Assembly (NCBI GenBank): GCA_049509635.1
Contig: JBEKZS010000033.1
Coordinates: 1-56,837, forward strand
Direction: 5' to 3'
DNA: 56,837 bases
Origin: Roseiarcus sp049509635
GTDB taxonomy: Bacteria > Pseudomonadota > Alphaproteobacteria > Rhizobiales > Beijerinckiaceae
The translations under genes were made by a program, and so were the position numbers. The first letter of the stretch is position 1, and each line of letters opens with the position of its first letter. The notes under the pieces are model-generated. The model was not told where the DNA came from. It saw nothing but the letters and a program-made list of their open reading frames with translations, and did no database searches. Positions 25,676-34,528 of the stretch are shown here, in pieces.

Positions 25676-25704
25676 TTGCGATATTCCAAAAGACCGGCTA
25701 TGCT
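25676..25704 (+). promoter_or_regulatory. Candidate promoter of cassette B
   Basis: TTGCGA (25676-25681) and TATGCT (25699-25704) with a 17-base spacer align with the elements in copy A. A small palindrome CTGTAAAACAG (25649-25659) lies upstream; a similar CTGTAAATCAG occurs at 44564-44574. Confidence 0.4.
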
Positions 25705-25736
25705 CCCACCATTGGTCCCCCGGCAGGAGCCCCGCA

Positions 25737-26219
25737 ATGCCCGACCCCTCAGCGCCCGCGCCGCCGCCCGCCGCTTGCCTCGGCGCGGCCGGGCGGGAAG
25801 TCCGCCGGCATCGAGGACGGCGAACGCGGCGCGATCGACCCGCTGCTGCGCGCGCTCGACCGGTTCGACCGCTGCCGCAACGCGGTCCGTCGCCGCCGCC
25901 CCTCGACGAGCAGGACGAATCGGCCGCCGGATTCGACGCCGGGCCCGACGTGCGCGCGGCGACGGTCGCCGAGGACAAGGCGCGGGCCGCCGCCGCGCGC
26001 GGGGGCCGGACGGCGGCGCGCCGCCGAGCCCCGCGCGGGCTTCAATTTGCCTGCAATCCTCTGATATTGCTCGATCGGCTAAAAAATCCATTTCCAGATA
26101 TTTCCAGATCGAAAGGATCTGTCGGGCGACGCGGCCCGGGGCGCCGCCGCGCGCGGGGAGCCGGACGGCGGCGCGCCGCAGACCCCCGCGCGGGCTTCAA
26201 TTTGCCTGCAATCCTCTGA
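25737..26219 (+). pseudogene. Cassette ORF, probably frameshifted gene (copy B)
   Basis: The 160-codon frame begins MPDPSAPAPPPAACLGAAGRE after AGGAG and ends DPRAGFNLPAIL inside the second repeat unit, the same ending as copy A. Within it the first repeat is read in another frame, and better protein-like sequence alternates between frames, so the ORF itself is probably not the ancestral protein. If repaired, the ancestor would be an acidic/Arg-rich protein of roughly 110 residues ending NLPAIL. Function unknown. Confidence 0.35.
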
Positions 26220-26290
26220 TTTGCCCCGATCCGCCGAGAAATCCATTTCCAAATATATCCACAACGAAAGGATTTGTCGGGCGAGGAGGG
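26040..26290 (+). repeat. Two diverged copies of the cassette repeat unit
   Basis: Units begin at 26040 and 26195, a period of 155 bases because the GC-rich closing part is about 32 bases longer than in the 123-bp units at 3131-3473. The shared core is TTTGCCTGCAATCCTCTGAT, a GATCxGC box, an AT-rich ATTTCCAxATAT block, then CGAAAGGATxTGTCGGGCGA. Confidence 0.8.
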
Positions 26291-26458
26291 GCGCAGCCGC
26301 CGACCTGGATCGTCCAGGCGCGAGCGGCGGATCGAGGGAGCAAAAGGGCGAGAGGGCAAGCGGATGAGCCATCGGCCGGAACGACGCGAGCGTGAACGCC
26401 CGGCGCCGCGGAGCCACGCCGCGGTCGCGCCGTCAGGTCAAGGCGATCGCCGCATGCG

Positions 26459-26662
26459 TTCAGGAACAAGTCGGGCAAGCCGGCGCGGCTGCTGCGCCTG
26501 TGCGCCCCCGCCGGATAGGACGCCTTCTTCGCCGCGATCGGCGCGCCCGTCGAGACCCGCGCCACGCCGGCGCCGCGGCTCGCCCCTGAGCAGCGGGACG
26601 CGTTCGTCAGGAAAGCGGCGGCGCTCGCGCCCGGATACCGGACCGAGCTGCTCGGGCCTTGA
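26459..26662 (+). pseudogene. 3' remnant of a cupin-domain protein gene with in-frame stop
   Basis: The plus strand reads FRNKSGKPARLLRLCAPAG, an in-frame TAG at 26516-26518, then DAFFAAIGAPVETRATPAPR and ends ALAPGYRTELLGP with TGA at 26660-26662. This is the usual C-terminal end of small quercetin-dioxygenase-like cupin proteins, where ARLLxICxPAGxExFFxExG is common. The metal-binding cupin core expected upstream is absent, being replaced by the cassette tail. I read it as a gene truncated at its 5' side, perhaps at the cassette boundary, and then interrupted by a stop. Confidence 0.6.
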
Positions 26663-26692
26663 CGCCCCGTCCGAGGCCGGACGCGCGGCGTC
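26661..26692. terminator. Candidate terminator of the ferredoxin reductase gene
   Basis: GACGCC...CGTCCG pairs with CGGACG...GGCGTC around a four-base loop, with a 1/3-base internal bulge. It begins 36 bases past the reductase stop on the minus strand. It has no T-run. Confidence 0.4.
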
Positions 26693-26727
26693 GAGCCTCT
26701 CGAGGGAACCGACAAGCGCCGCCCGCT

Positions 26728-27765
26728 TCAGTTCACGCCGAGCTTCTTCTGCAGGCTGGTCGAGGAGGTCGTATACTGGAACAGCAGCTTCTTGTCGGGA
26801 TAGACGTAGCGGAAGGCCTTCTGGGCGGCGAGCGCGGCTTCGTGGAAGCCCGACAGGATCAGCTTCAGCTTGCCGGGATAGGTGTTGATGTCGCCAATGG
26901 CGAAAATGCCGGGGACGTTGGTCTCGAATTTCTCGGTGTCGACCGGCACGAGATTCTCGTGGAGGTTGAGGCCCCAGTCGGCGATCGGGCCGAGCTTCAT
27001 CGTCAGGCCGAAGAACGGCAGCAGCGCGTCGCAGGCGATGTCGAAAATCCTGCCGTCCTCGCCGCGCACCGTCGCCGCCCGCAGCCGCCCCTCCTCGCCC
27101 TGGAGCGCGGTCGCCTGGCCCAGCACGAAATCCATTTTGCCCGCCGCGACGAGTTCGCGCATCGCATTGACCGAATGGGGCGCGGCGCGGAACGCGTCGC
27201 GCCGGTGCATCAGGGTGATCCGCTCGGCGACCGGATGCAGGTTGAGAACCCAGTCGAGCGCCGAATCGCCGCCGCCGACGATCAGCACGCGCTTGCCTCG
27301 GAAGTGCTCCATCTTGCGCACGGCGTAGAATACGCTCGTGCCCTCGAAATCGTCGATGCCGGCGATCGGCGGCTTCTTGGGCTGGAACGAGCCGCCGCCC
27401 GCCGCGATGATGACGACCCTGGCCTCGAACACCTTGTCGGCGTCGGTGCGGATTCTGAAGGCGGGATGCTCCGGCGTTCCCAGCACTTCCAGACCCTCGA
27501 CCATTTCATTGAGATGGAAGGTCGGCGCGAACGGCTGGATCTGGAGCGTCAGGTTCTCGACGAGGCCGTGGCCGGTGACGACCGGAAAGCCGGGAATGTC
27601 GTAGATCGGCTTTTCCGGATAGAGTTCGGCGCACTGGCCGCCGGTCTTGGGCAGGATGTCGATGAGATGGGCCTTGATGTCGAGCAGGCCGAGTTCGAAA
27701 ACGGCGAACAGCCCGATCGGGCCGGCCCCGACGATGACGACATCGGTCTTGATGATCTCGGTCAT
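26728..27765 (-). CDS. Ferredoxin--NADP reductase, thioredoxin-reductase-like type
   Basis: The 345-residue flavoprotein has an FAD-binding GAGPIG (13-18), a second Rossmann NADPH motif VGGGDSALDWVLNL and the FAD-contacting IFAIGDINTYPGKLKLILSGFHEAA near the end. It lacks the CxxC of thioredoxin reductase, as is normal for this type of FNR found in alphaproteobacteria, Chlorobium and Bacillus. It should pass electrons between NADP(H) and ferredoxin. The [2Fe-2S] ferredoxin gene lies five bases upstream on the same strand, a likely partner. The ATG at 27765 gives the normal N-terminus. Confidence 0.92.
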   Translation of the reverse strand: MTEIIKTDVVIVGAGPIGLFAVFELGLLDIKAHLIDILPKTGGQCAELYPEKPIYDIPGFPVVTGHGLVENLTLQIQPFAPTFHLNEMVEGLEVLGTPEHPAFRIRTDADKVFEARVVIIAAGGGSFQPKKPPIAGIDDFEGTSVFYAVRKMEHFRGKRVLIVGGGDSALDWVLNLHPVAERITLMHRRDAFRAAPHSVNAMRELVAAGKMDFVLGQATALQGEEGRLRAATVRGEDGRIFDIACDALLPFFGLTMKLGPIADWGLNLHENLVPVDTEKFETNVPGIFAIGDINTYPGKLKLILSGFHEAALAAQKAFRYVYPDKKLLFQYTTSSTSLQKKLGVN

Positions 27766-27770
27766 CGACG

Positions 27771-28091
27771 TCAGCCCTGCTTGCCGGGCGTCGTGACCGC
27801 GAGCCCGTCGAGCGCCGGCGTCACCTTGATCTGGCAGGACAGCCGCGACGTCGGGCGCACCTCGAAGGCGAAATCGAGCATGTCTTCCTCCATCTGGGAA
27901 GGCCTGCCGACGACTTCGAACCATTCGGGCGCGACATAGACATGGCAGGTCGCGCAGGCGCATGCCCCGCCGCATTCCGCGTCGATGCCGGGCACGCTGT
28001 TGCGCAGCGCCGTCTCCATCACGGTCGACCCCTCTTGCGCCTCGACCGTCCGGGCCGTCCCCTGCGAATCCGTGAATGTTACCTTGATCAT
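27771..28091 (-). CDS. [2Fe-2S] ferredoxin, adrenodoxin/FdVI type
   Basis: The 106-residue protein has the C-x5-C-x2-C...C cluster pattern (Cys40, Cys46, Cys49, Cys86) in ECGGACACATCHVYV and RLSCQI. The extra Cys44 is not a ligand in relatives. These vertebrate-type ferredoxins feed P450 enzymes, hydroxylases or Fe-S assembly. The gene starts the ferredoxin-reductase operon, with a five-base gap to the reductase gene, so the two probably form one electron-transfer chain. No P450 gene is in the window. Confidence 0.93.
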   Translation of the reverse strand: MIKVTFTDSQGTARTVEAQEGSTVMETALRNSVPGIDAECGGACACATCHVYVAPEWFEVVGRPSQMEEDMLDFAFEVRPTSRLSCQIKVTPALDGLAVTTPGKQG

Positions 28092-28258
28092 GCGCGAACT
28101 CTTCCTGTCATCGCTCGGCGCCCGACGGAATCCCGCCTCCGCATGCGGGCGGCCCGCGACGGCGACGCGGCGCGCCTTCTTAATGGCTCGCGCGGCGCAG
28201 CGATAGCGCGAAATCGTTCAGGGCTTTTTCGAGGCGCAAACCGGCCCGCGTCGGGGGT

Positions 28259-28702
28259 TCAGCAGAGCAGGCTGGCGATGGCGGCGCGCGCTTCGGCCAC
28301 GGCCGTGGCGAGCCCGTCGAGGGTCGCGGCGAGGGCGTCGTCCCGCAGGCCGGCGGCGCACGCGGCCTCATGGGTCTGCGCGGATCGGGCGACCCGGCCG
28401 GCGCCGATCGCCAGCGCCGAACCCTTCAGAGTATGGGCGAGGTCGCCGCCGATTTTGGCGTCGTCGGCGCGCGCGTCGCGCAGCTGGCTGAGGATTCGCG
28501 CCGACTGGCGGTCGAACATTTCGAGGAGTTCGCGTTCGAGCGCCTCGTCCCCGTCGGTCTGTCGGGCCAGATGGACGAGGTCGACCGCCGGTTCGGTCCC
28601 GGCGCCGCCCTCCCAGGCGCAATCGGCGGCGCGGTCAACAGGGGCGGAATCGACGGCCTGATAATCCGTTGGATCGGAATGATTTGAAGCAAGTGCTGCC
28701 AA
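28259..28702 (-). CDS. Hpt-domain phosphotransfer protein
   Basis: The 147-residue protein has a histidine phosphotransfer domain (about 45-145) with the phosphorylated His90 in DLAHTLKGSALAIGAGRVA. It contains no kinase or receiver domain, so it would relay phosphate between other proteins. The first 40 residues are acidic and probably flexible. The TTG start at 28702 has GGAG six bases upstream. It is divergent, 292 bases away, from the giant coiled-coil protein gene; a similar Hpt/large coiled-coil pairing occurs, as I recall, in other Hyphomicrobiales, so a shared role at the cell pole or in cell-cycle signalling is possible. Confidence 0.85.
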   Translation of the reverse strand: MAALASNHSDPTDYQAVDSAPVDRAADCAWEGGAGTEPAVDLVHLARQTDGDEALERELLEMFDRQSARILSQLRDARADDAKIGGDLAHTLKGSALAIGAGRVARSAQTHEAACAAGLRDDALAATLDGLATAVAEARAAIASLLC

Positions 28703-28994
28703 TTGCGGGCTCCTCGATGGCGGGCGCGCGCCGACGCCAGTTTTCCAGTGCGGTGCGCAACGAAGCCTTTACGGAGGGTTCGAAGAGCCTGATCGTCGAC
28801 CCCGGTGGTTACTGAACCGTTAACGACGTTTCGACTATGAGAATCGTCATATGTTTCAATCTCGCCCCGCGGCCTATAGGATGGGGTTGGTTAATTGGTT
28901 GGCGCGCTGCTCCTCAGAGGCCCGGGGGGATGCGGCGGATGGGCGGCGCGATGCGAGCCGCCAGCCAGGACTTTAGCGCGGCGAGGCGGACGCA

Positions 28995-31900
28995 ATGGCA
29001 CAGCAGACGAAGGCGGAAGATCCGATCGCGGCGGCGATGTCTGCGATCGAGGACGCCTTGAACCTTTCGCACGATGAAGCGGGGCCCGGCGCCGCACGCG
29101 CCCCCGGCCGCGAGGCGGTCGACGCCGCGCACGAGCAGGCCGCGACGCCCGCCTCGCCGTCGGCCCAGGAAAAGCCGACCCTCGCGGCCCCGCGCACCGC
29201 CTCGCGGCCGGCCCCGGCGCTCAAGCCGTCGACGCAACCCCAGACCACCGCTAGCGAGACGGCCGAGGCCAAGCCGGTCATGGCCTCGACGGGCTCCCCT
29301 GCCAATGACGATCGGCCGTCGGTCGGCCAGATCCTGCAGGCGATGCAGACGCGGCCGGCGAGCCGCGCGCCGTTCCTGTTCGCCGTCCTGACGTCCGCAG
29401 CGTGGCTGGGCTTGTGCGTCCTGTATTTCGTCGCCCATTACGGCGCCCTGACCTCCGACGCCGCTTCGACTCCCGCGTTCTGGCTACGGCCGGAAATCGG
29501 GCTGGCCGGGCTGGCGGCGATCGGACCGACGCTGTTTCTGTTCGCGCTCGCGGTCCTGACCCGGCGCGCCCAGGAATTGCGGGCCTCGGCGCGGTCGATG
29601 ACCCAGGTCGCCATGCGTCTGGCGGAGCCCGAAACGCTCGCGACCGACCAGGTGGTGACGCTTTCGCAGGCGATCCGCCGCGAAGTCGCGTCGATGGGCG
29701 ACGGCATCGAGCGCGCGCTGGCGCGCGCCTCCGAGCTCGAGACCCTGGTTCGCTCCGAGGTTTCGACGATGGAGCGATCCTACTCGGAGAACGAGCGCCG
29801 CATCCGCTCGCTGATCGCCGAGATGGCCGATCAGCGCGAAGCCATTCTCGCCAATGGCGGGCGCGTCCGCGCGGCGATCGCCGGCGCGCATCAGGGGGTC
29901 GCCGCCGACATCGACACGATTTCCGATCGGCTCAACGAGCGGCTCGCCGCGGCGGGCAAGAAGGTTCTCTCCGCGCTTGGCGCGACGTCGCAGGACATAG
30001 CCGCCACGCTCGACCGCGCTGGCGCGCAGACGGTCGGGAGGATCGCCGAACAGGGGGTCCAGCTCCGCGAGGCGCTCGACGCGCTCGGCGCAGACGTGAC
30101 CCAGCGCCTCGTCCAGGCGAGCGAGGGGAACGCCAACGCCCTGCTCGACCGGATCGCCGAGATAGACCAACGCGTCAAGATCAGCGGCGAGACGTTCGTC
30201 GCCGGATTCGGCGCGCGCGGCGAGGACCTGATCCAGCGTCTCGACGAGACCGGCGTGCGCGCCTCGGAGATGGTTCTCGCGCACGTCGACGGCGCGATCG
30301 GGCGGCTGGCCGAATCGACGGAGACCCTGGTCCAGGAGTTCGGATCGCGCAGCGGCGGCTTGGCCGAGCGCATCGAGGCGAGCGGCGCCCGCCTCTACGA
30401 TACGATCATCACCAACGGCGACAGCCTGGTCGCGCGTCTGCAGGAGACCGGCGAGCGCATGCACGAGACGGTTGTCGTCGAAGGGCGCGCCCTCGACGAA
30501 AACCTGTCCACATTCCACGATCGCCTCGCTGCGCAGCTCAGCGAGCGCACGAGCGAGACCCGCGCGCTGTTGGATGCGGCGGCCGACGCCATCCAGGAGC
30601 GGATCGGCGAACAGACCGCGCAACTCGGCGAAAAACTCGCGACGACCGCCGGCGAGGCGGTCGCCGTGATCGCCATCCATGCCGACAGCGTGAACGAGAC
30701 GCTGACGGGCCGGCTCGACGCCTTCGAGCAGACTTTCGCGACGCGCGGGACCGGACTCATCGCCGCGCTCGCGCAACAGACCGGGCAGCTCGGCGTACAA
30801 CTCGAATCCTTCGAGCGTCTGGTCGGCGAAGGCGGAGACAGCGTGGTCGGGCGCGTCGGGGCCTATGCCGAGCGGCTGGGATCGAGTTTCGACGAGCAGG
30901 TCGGCGCGATCGACAACATCATCTCCAGCCACCACACGGAGATTGCCGACCGCCTGACCGAGCACAACGAGCGCTTCGCGCAGACCTCCGGCGCCCGGCT
31001 CGCGGAATTCGAGTCCGCCTCGGTCGCCCATCACGCGGCGGTCGACATTGCGCTCGCCGCCCATGCACAGCGCGTCGAACGATCGATGGACGAAGGGCTC
31101 GGCGGTTTCGAGATCAACATCGGGCGGCGCGCCGACGAGATCGTCGCACGGGTCGAGGAAAAATCGGGCGCGCTCGCCGCCCAGTTGAACGGCATGCTGG
31201 CCGCGATCGAGGAGACCCTCGTCACGAGGGGTCCGGCGCTCGAACAGCGGCTGTCGCAGCGCAACGAGGAAGCCGCGCGATCGTTCGAGACCAGCCTGCG
31301 CACGGTCGACGAGCGCGCGGGGGGCAAGCTCAGGGAGATCGCGACGACGCTGGGCGAACTGCTCGAGCGCATCGACGCGGGCCTGGAGTCGCGCGGGCGA
31401 TCGATCAGCGAGGGGCTCGCGCAGCGCGCGATCGAGGTGGCGAAGGTGATGAGCGCCGGCGGCCGGGAACTGGTCGGCGGGCTCGACGCGAAATCGGTCG
31501 AGATCGACGAGACGCTACGCGCGCGCGCGCAGTCGCTGACCGACGCCGTTTCCAATCTCGCGCGCGAGATCAATGGCACGCTGAGCGACAATCTGGAGAA
31601 GATGACCGGCACGCTCGGGGACGGCGTCACGCGCCTGCAGGAACATGTTCTCGATCCGCTCGACGCCATTTCGGCGAAGTTCGGCGCGCGTGGCGAGGCG
31701 ATCCGGCAATCGCTCGAAGTCAGCGGCGAAGGCGTCGCGCAGGCGCTCGCGGGCCGCATCGAGGAGATGCGCGCGCTGATCGAGGGCAAGGGCGCGCAGC
31801 TGGTGGAGACGGTCGGCGAGCGCGGCGAGGAGATTTCGGACAAGATCGCCGGCGTCGGCGAGCGCGCCTCGCAGGCGTTCGAGCAGCAGACGAGCAGTTT

Positions 31901-33897
31901 GTTGGGCCTGCTCGCGCGCCGCAGCGACGATCTTCTCGCCGCCATCAACGCCGGCGCAGCCGGATCGGTGCGCTCGCTCGGCGCGCTGACCGGCCAGCTC
32001 AGCGCCGAGGTCGAGGCGGCGACGACCGCCCTGCGCGCCGCTGCGCAGGAGACCGCCGCCACCTCCACGGAAGCCGGGGCGGGATTGCGCGATCGCCTGA
32101 GGGTCGAAGTCGAAGCTTCCAACTCCGCCTTGCGCAGCGCCGCGCAGGAATCGGCCGAGCAGTCGACGGGCGCCATCGCAGGCCTCGCCGATCGGCTGCG
32201 GACCGAGGTTACGGATTCGACCTCGGCCTTTGTTTCGGCGGTCCAGGACGCCGCGGAGCGCTCGACCGGGGCGATCGCGGGGCTGACCGATCGCGTTCGT
32301 CGTGAAGCCGAAACCGCTGGTTCGGCGCTGCGCGCCGTCGCCGCGGACACGGCGGAGAATTCGGCGCAGACCGTGGCGCGCGTCACCGAGCGGCTGCGCG
32401 GCGAGATCGAGCAAGCCGCCGCGCTGCTGCAAGAGGCCCTCGAGCGCAGCGCCGGCGGTTCGGTGCAGGCGCTCAGCGCGACGAGCGAGCGGCTCCGCGT
32501 CGAACTCAGCCAGGTGCTCGACAGGCTGGGCGCCACCAGTTCGACCCTGGAGCGGGTGGTCGGCTCGGCCGGTTTCGACCTCGAAGCGGTTCAGGGCGGA
32601 CTCGCGGAACGGACCGCCGAATTCCAGCGCGCCCTCGGATCGATTTCCTCGCAGGTCGCTGCGCTCAGCCGCGCGTCGTCGGTGACCCAGTCGGAGGCGA
32701 ACGCGCTGACCGAGCGCCTCGCCGAACACACCAATTCGCTTGCCGGCGCCGCGCATGATCTGGCTTCGACGCAGCAATCGATCGACGCGGCGCTCGATCG
32801 GCGGCGCGAGAGCCTGCAGGCCCTGATGGACGAGATCGAGCGCAAGAGCCAGGACTTCGAGGGGCTCATGCAGTCGTTCGCTTCGACGGTGGAGGATTCC
32901 TTCAACAAGGCGCAGGCGCGCGCCAAAGAGATCAACGCCTCGCTGATGATGACGACCAACGGCGCGGCCGCCACGGTCAGCAGCCAGTTCGAGATGATCC
33001 GCGACAACGCCGCCAGCGAGCGCGAGCGCACCGCCGCCGCGCTGCAGGCGGCCTACGAGCAGGCGAACGCCCAGCTGGCCGGCATCATGGGCCAGACGAC
33101 CGAGCGCTTCAAGCAATCGGCCGCCGACATCCGCGTCATGGCCGGCGAAATCCAGCGCGAACTCGACGCCACCCGCCAGGAATTGCGTCGCGGCGTGCTC
33201 GAACTTCCGCAGGAGACGAGCGAGCAGGCGGGCGCCATGCGCCGCGTGATCAGCGACCAGATCAAGGCGCTGAACGAACTGGCGGGGATCGTTTCGAATT
33301 CGAGCGCCGGATTCGACGTCTCGGAGGCGCCCCTCGCGCCGCCGCGCCTCGAAGCTGCCCGCGCGCTCGATCCGCCGCGCGCGGCCGAACCGCCGGCGGC
33401 CTCGGATATGCTGAGGCCGATCGCGCAGCTGAGTCCGGCGGAGGCGCCGCGCCACGGCCGCGCAGCGCGGGCAGGCGGGTTGGCTCAGCGACCTCCTGTC
33501 GCGCGCCTCGCGAGACGAACAGCCGGCGGCGGCGGCCGGCGGCCCGGGCCGGCCCGCCGCCGACGCGCTCGACGCGATCGCGGTCAGTATCGCCAGCCTC
33601 ATCGATCCCGATGCGGCGGCCGAAATGTGGGATCGCTGGCGGCGCGGCGACAACGGCGCCTTTTCGCGCCGCCTCTACACCGCACAAGGCCAGAAGACCT
33701 TCGACGAGATCCGCCGGCGCTGCCGCGCCGACGCACAATTCCGCGACACCGTCGATCGCTACACGCAGGAATTCGAGCGGCTGCTGGTGAAGGTCGGTCA
33801 GAACGACCGCGACGGCTCGCAGGCGCGCGCGTACCTGCTGTCGGACACAGGCAAGGTCTACACCATGCTGGCCCATGCATCGGGCCGCATGGGCTAG
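28995..33897 (+). CDS. Giant membrane-anchored coiled-coil protein (apparent frameshift near 33,430-33,480)
   Basis: The protein would have about 1,630 residues. It starts with a low-complexity Ala/Pro-rich cytoplasmic part (1-120), two transmembrane helices (about 124-150 and 168-192), then more than 1,200 residues of helical repeats with recurring units of about 30-50 residues (for example RGEDLIQRLDETGVRASEMV; ERMHETVVVEGRALDENL), many similar to apolipoprotein-like coiled coils. A conserved end (WDRWRRGDNGAFSRRLYTAQGQKTFDEI ... SDTGKVYTMLAHASGRMG) is read in the next frame, so the frame shifts by +1 before GWLSDLLSRASRDE. The unshifted frame runs on to 33941 as Arg-rich noise. Either a real frameshift or a sequence error in a GC-rich stretch. 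Relatives are annotated as kinesin-like or apolipoprotein A1/A4/E; role unknown. Confidence 0.8.
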
Positions 33898-33937
33898 CCC
33901 GGAACGATCGAGGCGCGGCGGCGGCCGGCCCTCGCGG

Positions 33938-34528
33938 CTAAATCTGCGCGCTGACGTAGGCGACGATCTGCGCCAGCACCGTCGACAGCGCCGTGTTCAG
34001 CGCGGCCGCCGCCTCTGGGCCGCCCGTTCCCGCCGCCGGAACCTGCGCCTTGAACAGCCGCGCCGCCAGCGTGCGTCCGCCATGCAGATCCAGGATCTTG
34101 ACGACGATGGCGATGTGCGCCTCGATCGCTTTGGCGTCCAGTTCGAACGCCTGGATGTCCAGTTCGAGACTGTAATTGGCATCGAGGCCGGCGCCGGCGC
34201 GGGCGACCGACGACATGAGACGCGCGTTCTGGAACGTCTGGACGAGGCGCGTCTGGACCAGAGTCGGCAGCTTGTCCGACCATTGGGCCCCCCCGAGGTA
34301 GGCGACCGATTCGGGGCCGGTGCGGACCAGGATCCGCTGGCTGTCGAGATCGAGCGAGGCGATCGGTTCGCGGATCGACAATTGCGTGCGCAACGGCCGC
34401 GCGGCCGGGACCGCCGCGGGACTGAGATCGAAAGTCTCCGGCGCCGAGCCGCCGCAGGCGGCCAGCAGGAGAACGACGGCGAAGGCCGCGCCGACTCTCG
34501 ACACGCGGGTGGGCGAGATCCTCATCAT
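33938..34528 (-). CDS. ABC-type transport auxiliary lipoprotein (MCE operon)
   Basis: The 196-residue protein has a lipoprotein signal with lipobox LLLAACGG (Cys about 25), so it is anchored to a membrane in the periplasm. The rest matches the PqiC/YmbA-like auxiliary component: ETFDLSPAA start, the IREPIASLDLDSQRILVRTGPESVAYLGGAQWSDKLPTLVQTRLV core. Such lipoproteins work with MCE proteins in lipid transport between the membranes. Its ATG overlaps the stop of the MCE gene (ATGA), the end of a four-gene operon. It is convergent with the giant coiled-coil gene. Confidence 0.88.
   Translation of the reverse strand: MMRISPTRVSRVGAAFAVVLLLAACGGSAPETFDLSPAAVPAARPLRTQLSIREPIASLDLDSQRILVRTGPESVAYLGGAQWSDKLPTLVQTRLVQTFQNARLMSSVARAGAGLDANYSLELDIQAFELDAKAIEAHIAIVVKILDLHGGRTLAARLFKAQVPAAGTGGPEAAAALNTALSTVLAQIVAYVSAQI

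Larger units (their letters stand above)
25647..26435 (+). repeat. Dispersed cassette, copy B (same family as 2886-3620)
   Basis: The first 90 bases align without gaps to 2886-2975, including promoter elements, ribosome-binding site and ATG. The middle is longer than in copy A and contains stretches that look like true protein in different frames: GIEDGERGAIDPLLRALDRF in one and AAGFDAGPDVRAATVAEDKA in another. Two repeat units (26040 and 26195) and the common tail with GGATGAGC and CGCCGCGGAGCCACGCCGCGG follow. The frame switches suggest an old gene broken by small indels. Confidence 0.7.
25271..26727. other. Long spacer with cassette copy B and a cupin pseudogene
   Basis: About 1.45 kb lies between the cupin gene and the reductase gene. 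Its first 375 bases show nothing certain; a small plus-strand frame (25415-25654, ending RRLPPPMRL) cannot be supported. Then come cassette B (25647-26435), the remnant of a cupin gene (26459-26662) and an imperfect hairpin (26661-26692). Confidence 0.6.

Noticed and set aside
28800..28830. CtrA-like box (GTTAACGACGTTTCG) before the giant coiled-coil gene
   Set aside because: It does not fit TTAA-N7-TTAA; a cell-cycle link would be tempting but is not supported.
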